A stretch of DNA of 19,820 nt, from positions 1 through 19,820 of the forward strand of contig CAZPVB010000061.1 of the NCBI GenBank assembly GCA_964589855.1. The letters are read 5' to 3'. The notes beneath the pieces are model-generated. The model was not told the DNA's origin, made no database searches, and saw nothing but the letters and a program-made list of their open reading frames with translations. Of this stretch, positions 15,757-19,820 are shown one piece after another. Made by a program: the position numbers and the translations under genes. The stretch's first letter is position 1. Each line of letters starts with the position of its first letter. The DNA is from SKVR01 sp964589855 (GTDB lineage Bacteria > Bacteroidota > Bacteroidia > Bacteroidales > UBA7960).

Positions 15757-16449
15757 TTGACCCTTTCTTATCTGAATGACTTTTTTTCTTTGTTTTACCC
15801 AAGGCTATGCAATGCCTGTAATCAAGCCTTGATAAAAGAGGAGCAATGTATTTGTTCGTTTTGCAAATATCAACTGCCTAAAACCCGTTTTCATCTGGAA
15901 CGGGAAAACCAACTGACCCGTGTTTTCTGGGGTAGGGTTAATATTGAAACGGCAACCTCTCTTTTATATTTTCATAAAGGAAGCATGGTACAGAACCTGA
16001 TACATAAATTTAAATATAAAGGTAAAAAAGATATTGGGGTTTATTTGGGTAATATGCTGGGTTCATCTTTAAAAGTTAGTCCTTTGTGGCAGCCCGTAGA
16101 TCTGATCATTCCGGTACCACTTCATGAAAAAAAATTTCATCAGCGAGGATTTAATCAAAGCGAGATATTTGCCACTGGTTTATCAGAAACTTTTGAAAAG
16201 CCCTTGTTGAAAAACAATCTGGTGAGAATTTCTCATACACAAACCCAAACCCGGAAAACACGCTTTAAGAGATGGGAAAATGTGAGTACTGTGTTTAACC
16301 TTCTTAACCCTAATGGGTTACAAGGAAAAAATGTGCTGATCGTTGACGATGTGGTAACAACCGGATCAACCCTGGAGGCTTGCTGTGAAAAAATCTTGAG
16401 CATAAAAGGCACAAAGGTATGGGTAGCAACTATTGCCATGGCTTATTAG
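15757..16449 (+). CDS. comF: ComF-family phosphoribosyltransferase-like protein
   Basis: A 230-residue cytoplasmic protein of the ComF/GntX family, linked to DNA uptake (natural transformation) in some bacteria, with unknown chemistry in most. The N-terminus has a zinc-ribbon pattern, C18-x2-C21 and C33-x2-C36. The phosphoribosyltransferase domain shows 'RGFNQSE' (130-136), 'TQTRKTRFKRWENV' (163-176) and the PRPP-binding loop 'VLIVDDVVTTGST' (193-205). All expected family motifs are present and the length is normal. The start is TTG: an in-frame stop lies at 15733, there is no ATG in frame until residue 77, and the zinc ribbon requires an early start. The next gene, mutA, follows on the same strand after 296 bp with no obvious terminator, but there is no functional link. 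Confidence 0.93.
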   Translation: MTLSYLNDFFSLFYPRLCNACNQALIKEEQCICSFCKYQLPKTRFHLERENQLTRVFWGRVNIETATSLLYFHKGSMVQNLIHKFKYKGKKDIGVYLGNMLGSSLKVSPLWQPVDLIIPVPLHEKKFHQRGFNQSEIFATGLSETFEKPLLKNNLVRISHTQTQTRKTRFKRWENVSTVFNLLNPNGLQGKNVLIVDDVVTTGSTLEACCEKILSIKGTKVWVATIAMAY

Positions 16450-16745
16450 AATCCTCCTGACAAAGGACTTGTCTAAATCTGGTTAAGCAACTTTATGCGC
16501 GCAAGAGAAAATCATTGTATTGTAAACTTTCAATAGTGATTTTTATCATTGTAGTCAGTTATCCGGAATAACTCATTTTGTTAGGCGCTTTTAATGGTTT
16601 GTTTTTTCCTTATTAGTTGCATCACCAGTTCCTGTTTTTATTGTAATTTTGAACTTTATTTCATGGAACTACCATCACTTTGTAAACCTTTTCACATCTT
16701 AACAATATCAAAACATATTTTTCACAAACAGAAAAAAATTCGAAT
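16450..16745 (+). other. comF-mutA intergenic region with small inverted repeat
   Basis: No gene is visible in this 296-bp stretch. AGTTAT-ccgga-ATAACT at 16557-16573 is a perfect 6-bp inverted repeat that could be an operator half-site pair or chance. TAATTTTG (16644-16651) matches the -7 consensus TAnnTTTG, but the nearest TTG upstream is 24 bp away, longer than the usual ~20, so it is only a weak promoter candidate for mutA. Confidence 0.35.
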
Positions 16746-18678
16746 ATGAGTCCGGACAAAAAAAATAGTTTATTTGAAGAGTTTCCCCCTGTTTCTACAA
16801 AACAGTGGGAAGATAAGATCCGCGAAGACCTCAAAGGAGCCGATTATGAAAAAAAGCTGATCTGGCAAACCCTTGAAGGGATTAAAATTAAACCCTACTA
16901 TCGGAGCGAGGATCTTAAAGACCTGATTTGGTTGCAAATACCTCCGGGCGAGTTTCCTTACCTGCGCGGCAAAAACACCAAAGAAAACAACTGGATTGTG
17001 CGCCAGGATATATTAGAACAGAATCCGGAAAGATCTGCCAAACTTGCGTGGGATGCCGTGCAAAAGGGAGCTCATGCTATAGGCTTTGATGTTTCAGAAG
17101 TAGAAACTTATGAGGACGTGGCTCTGCTTCTGAAAAATATTGATCTCAATAATGTGGCGATCCACTTTTTACATTCACGCAATTACCCTGCTTTTTTTAA
17201 CATAGCAGTGGATTATATGAAGAAATCAGGGTTTGATATACAAAACATAAAAGGATCAATGGATTTTGATCCGTTGGCTTATTTTGTACTATACGATAAA
17301 TTCTATCATTCACAGGAAAAAGATCTTGAAGAAACTGTAAAGATCGTGGAATTGGCTATGCGCGATCTGCCTCATTTTGATGTTTTGCAGGTCAATGGGC
17401 AGCATTACCACAATGCCGGAGCCCATACAGTGCAGGAAATGGCTTTTACGCTCTCTCATGCCAATGATTACCTTGCTCATTTAACGGATAAAGGACTGAA
17501 CGTAGACGATATTGCTCCACGGATGCAGTTTACCATGGCTACAGGGTCTGAATTTTTTAAGGAAATTGCCAAGTTTAGGGCCATGAAACTTCTGTGGGCA
17601 CAAATTGTGAAACAATATGCTCCCACCACGCCCGATTCAATGAAAATAAACATCCATGCTACCAGTTCGGAATGGAACAAATCTGTTTATGATCCTCATG
17701 TAAATCTTTTGCGAACAACCACTGAAACCATGGCAGCAGGTTTAGCCGGTGCAGACACCATTAGTATCGCTCCATACGACAGTACTTTCCAAAAACCCGA
17801 TCAGATTTCAAATCGTATTGCCCGCAACCAGCAAATAGTTCTGAAGTATGAGGCTTACATGAATAAGGTTGCTGACCCTGCCGGAGGATCATACTACATT
17901 GAAAAGATTACTGATGATCTCGCATCGGAAGCATGGCAAATGTTTGTGAAAATTGAAAATGAAGGTGGGTTTATTAAAGCGGTGGAATCGGGGTTTATAA
18001 AAGAAGAGATTGCCAAAACATGCCAGAAACGTGAAATGAACATCGCTACAAGGCGCCAGATTTTTGTTGGTGTTAATCAGTATCCGAATCTTCAGGAGAC
18101 CATGCTTGAAAAATTGAAACCGGTTGCGAAATTTAAAGATTTGAGTGGTCTTCGCCCATGGAGAGGCCCACAGGCTTTTGAAGCTTTGCGACTTTCGGTA
18201 GAGAATTTTGCCTCAAAAGGATTTCAAATACCCAAGGTATATTTATTTACCCACGGAAACCTGACCATGCGTAAAGCGCGTGCTTCTTTTATCACTGGTT
18301 TTTTTGGGTGCGCCGGATATAAGATACAGGAAGCACCTTTGGTGAAAAACCTGCAGGAGGGTATTGAAAAAGCCCTGGAAGCAAAACCTGAAATCATTGT
18401 TCTTTGCAGCAGCGATGAGGAATATGCTGATATGATACCCGCAATAAAAGAAATCAGAGAAAAACTTAGCGATACGCAGATTGTGGTTGCCGGAAACCCT
18501 GCTGATTCAGTGCAAGTGCTCAATGAAGCAGGCGTTCAGCATTATATAAGTTTGCGTACCAATCTATTGGAAACACTTCAGCATTTCAACCAAATTTTTG
18601 GCATCGTTTGAAAAAGGTTTAATGCTTTAAATTTATTGTAATTTTTCAACCATAACAATCTCAAATATCAAAACATAT
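16704..18678 (+). repeat. Shared 15-bp leader motif before mutA and before mutB
   Basis: AATATCAAAACATAT occurs at 16704-16718, 28 bp before the mutA start codon, and again at 18664-18678, where it runs into the mutB start codon. AACAAT also precedes it in both places. The span given covers both copies. It may be a translation-leader or regulatory sequence common to the two subunits, or a relic of duplication. Confidence 0.35.
16746..18611 (+). CDS. mutA: Methylmalonyl-CoA mutase small (beta) subunit
   Basis: A 621-residue cytoplasmic partner of MutB in the heterodimeric, adenosylcobalamin-dependent mutase that interconverts succinyl-CoA and methylmalonyl-CoA, the route to propionate or its assimilation. 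It has an N-terminal extension, a TIM-barrel substrate-like domain (about 50-440, including 'ATSSEWNKSVYDPHVNLLR' and 'DPAGGSYYIE') and a C-terminal B12-type Rossmann domain (about 490-621). The cobalamin-ligand motif DxHxxG is degenerate (FTHGNL at 501-506, only His kept), which is normal for this structural, non-catalytic subunit. mutB follows after 65 bp on the same strand, so the two are surely an operon. The ATG at 16746 gives the usual N-terminus 'F-EFPPVS---WE'. No sign of decay. Confidence 0.95.
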   Translation: MSPDKKNSLFEEFPPVSTKQWEDKIREDLKGADYEKKLIWQTLEGIKIKPYYRSEDLKDLIWLQIPPGEFPYLRGKNTKENNWIVRQDILEQNPERSAKLAWDAVQKGAHAIGFDVSEVETYEDVALLLKNIDLNNVAIHFLHSRNYPAFFNIAVDYMKKSGFDIQNIKGSMDFDPLAYFVLYDKFYHSQEKDLEETVKIVELAMRDLPHFDVLQVNGQHYHNAGAHTVQEMAFTLSHANDYLAHLTDKGLNVDDIAPRMQFTMATGSEFFKEIAKFRAMKLLWAQIVKQYAPTTPDSMKINIHATSSEWNKSVYDPHVNLLRTTTETMAAGLAGADTISIAPYDSTFQKPDQISNRIARNQQIVLKYEAYMNKVADPAGGSYYIEKITDDLASEAWQMFVKIENEGGFIKAVESGFIKEEIAKTCQKREMNIATRRQIFVGVNQYPNLQETMLEKLKPVAKFKDLSGLRPWRGPQAFEALRLSVENFASKGFQIPKVYLFTHGNLTMRKARASFITGFFGCAGYKIQEAPLVKNLQEGIEKALEAKPEIIVLCSSDEEYADMIPAIKEIREKLSDTQIVVAGNPADSVQVLNEAGVQHYISLRTNLLETLQHFNQIFGIV

Positions 18679-19820
18679 GAGACCCGATTTTTCAAAAATT
18701 GATTATAAAAAAGACATTCAAAATACGATTTCATCTTCTGAATGGGAAAAGGAAAAGCAAATTCGCAAAGACTGGTGCACTTCAGAGCAAATTCATGTAA
18801 AAGGGGTTTATCTTGATCATGATATGAATGATCTGGAACATCTGGAATATGCTGCCGGGATTCCTCCCTACCTCAGGGGACCTTACAGTACAATGTATGT
18901 AATGCGACCCTGGACTATCCGCCAATATGCTGGCTTCAGTACCGCTGAGGAGTCGAATGCTTTTTACCGGAGAAATCTTGCTGCCGGGCAGAAAGGACTG
19001 TCTGTTGCCTTTGACCTTGCTACACATCGTGGGTATGATTCTGATCATGAACGTGTTGAAGGAGATGTGGGAAAAGCAGGCGTTGCCATCGATTCTATTC
19101 TCGATATGAAGATACTTTTTGATGACATACCCCTTGATAAAATGTCGGTTTCTATGACCATGAACGGAGCCGTTTTGCCCGTAATGGCCTTTTACATTGT
19201 GGCAGCAGAGGAGCAGGGAGTGCCGGTGGAAAAACTTAGTGGTACCATACAAAACGACATACTGAAAGAGTTTATGGTTCGCAATACCTATATATATCCG
19301 CCCTTGCCTTCCATGAAAATTATTGCAGATATTTTTGAGTATACCTCTCAAAAGATGCCCCGGTTCAATTCTATCAGCATATCAGGATACCATATGCAGG
19401 AAGCGGGTGCTACCTGCGATATTGAGCTGGCATATACCCTTGCCGACGGGATGGAATATTTGCGTGCAGGAATTGATGCTGGTATGGATATAGACTCCTT
19501 TGCTCCCCGTTTATCATTTTTCTGGGCTATTGGGATGAATCATTTCATGGAGATTGCCAAGATGCGTGCTGCACGTATGCTTTGGGCAAAGATTGTAAAG
19601 AAATTCAATCCAAAAAACCCGAAATCACTTGCCTTGCGCACGCATAGTCAAACCTCGGGATGGAGTTTGACCGAACAGGATCCTTTCAACAATGTAACCC
19701 GAACTTGTGTAGAAGCAATGGCTGCTGTGCTCGGACACACCCAATCACTTCATACCAATGCACTGGATGAAGCCATTGCCTTGCCAACCGATTTTTCGGC
19801 TCGTATTGCGCGCAATACTC
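18677..19820 (+). CDS. mutB: Methylmalonyl-CoA mutase large (alpha) subunit, partial
   Basis: The first 381 codons of the catalytic subunit are present; the window ends inside the TIM-barrel domain, so the B12-binding domain is outside. The frame is open from ATG 18677 to the end. Hallmarks are 'RPWTIRQYAGFSTAEESN' (77-94), 'AFDLATHRGYDSDH' (111-124) and 'SGYHMQEAGAT' (236-246). Tyr84, Arg202 and His239 align, with a constant offset of five, to the active-site Tyr89, Arg207 and His244 of the Propionibacterium shermanii enzyme, so an active enzyme is predicted. It forms a heterodimer with MutA and sits 65 bp after it. The leader ends in AATATCAAAACATAT overlapping the ATG. An open frame on the opposite strand is a shadow. 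Confidence 0.97.
   Translation, partial: MRPDFSKIDYKKDIQNTISSSEWEKEKQIRKDWCTSEQIHVKGVYLDHDMNDLEHLEYAAGIPPYLRGPYSTMYVMRPWTIRQYAGFSTAEESNAFYRRNLAAGQKGLSVAFDLATHRGYDSDHERVEGDVGKAGVAIDSILDMKILFDDIPLDKMSVSMTMNGAVLPVMAFYIVAAEEQGVPVEKLSGTIQNDILKEFMVRNTYIYPPLPSMKIIADIFEYTSQKMPRFNSISISGYHMQEAGATCDIELAYTLADGMEYLRAGIDAGMDIDSFAPRLSFFWAIGMNHFMEIAKMRAARMLWAKIVKKFNPKNPKSLALRTHSQTSGWSLTEQDPFNNVTRTCVEAMAAVLGHTQSLHTNALDEAIALPTDFSARIARNT

Noticed and set aside
16644..16651. TAATTTTG as a firm mutA promoter
   Set aside because: No -33 element at the expected distance; the nearest TTG is 24 bp away. Kept only as a remark in the intergenic entry.
18246..18263. Loss of the cobalamin DxHxxG motif in MutA
   Set aside because: The small subunit of two-chain mutases normally lacks a working motif, so this is not a sign of a pseudogene.
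18782..19351. 189-codon open frame on the minus strand
   Set aside because: It lies wholly opposite mutB, whose plus-strand frame shows strong family motifs. The minus frame has no recognisable features.

Overview
The window looks like chromosomal DNA of a Bacteroidota member, most likely near the Bacteroidales/Marinilabiliales. The DNA is AT-rich, starts lack a clear Shine-Dalgarno sequence and are preceded by A/T-rich leaders, and one candidate promoter fits the TTG-N20-TAnnTTTG pattern. Two giant exported proteins end in type IX secretion (T9SS) sorting domains, and the methylmalonyl-CoA mutase is of the two-subunit MutA/MutB kind. No mobile element, CRISPR array, rRNA or tRNA was seen.

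Region 1 (1-10367): a 578-bp non-coding leader, then two giant family C25 (gingipain-type) cysteine proteases in tandem. Judged by residues I could align from memory, the first (579-5426) has a lysine-gingipain (Kgp)-type catalytic domain and the second (5505-10274) an arginine-gingipain (Rgp)-type one. Both have a signal peptide, a propeptide, the catalytic domain with an Ig-like tail, the same set of C-terminal beta domains, six ~75-residue repeats and a T9SS sorting domain. Two features stand out. The predicted activation site of the Lys-type zymogen is an Arg and that of the Arg-type zymogen is a Lys. The long C-terminal stalks are strongly depleted in Lys and Arg. Together these suggest a cross-activating protease pair whose stalks resist self-digestion. 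A terminator lies between the genes, and a bidirectional one follows the second.

Region 2 (10383-15350, minus strand): pheT, encoding the phenylalanyl-tRNA synthetase beta subunit, then two tandem paralogous genes for single-pass membrane proteins with a long coiled coil and a shared C-terminal domain of unknown function. The pair ends in its own terminator.

Region 3 (15757-19820, plus strand): a ComF-type phosphoribosyltransferase with a TTG start, then mutA and mutB (mutB cut off by the window end). MutA and MutB form the adenosylcobalamin-dependent enzyme that interconverts succinyl-CoA and methylmalonyl-CoA in propionate metabolism. The cobalamin-ligand motif is degenerate in MutA, as expected for the small subunit, while the active-site Tyr, Arg and His are present in the visible part of MutB.

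The protease pair is the most notable content. The other genes are housekeeping or of a known type, apart from the uncharacterised coiled-coil pair.
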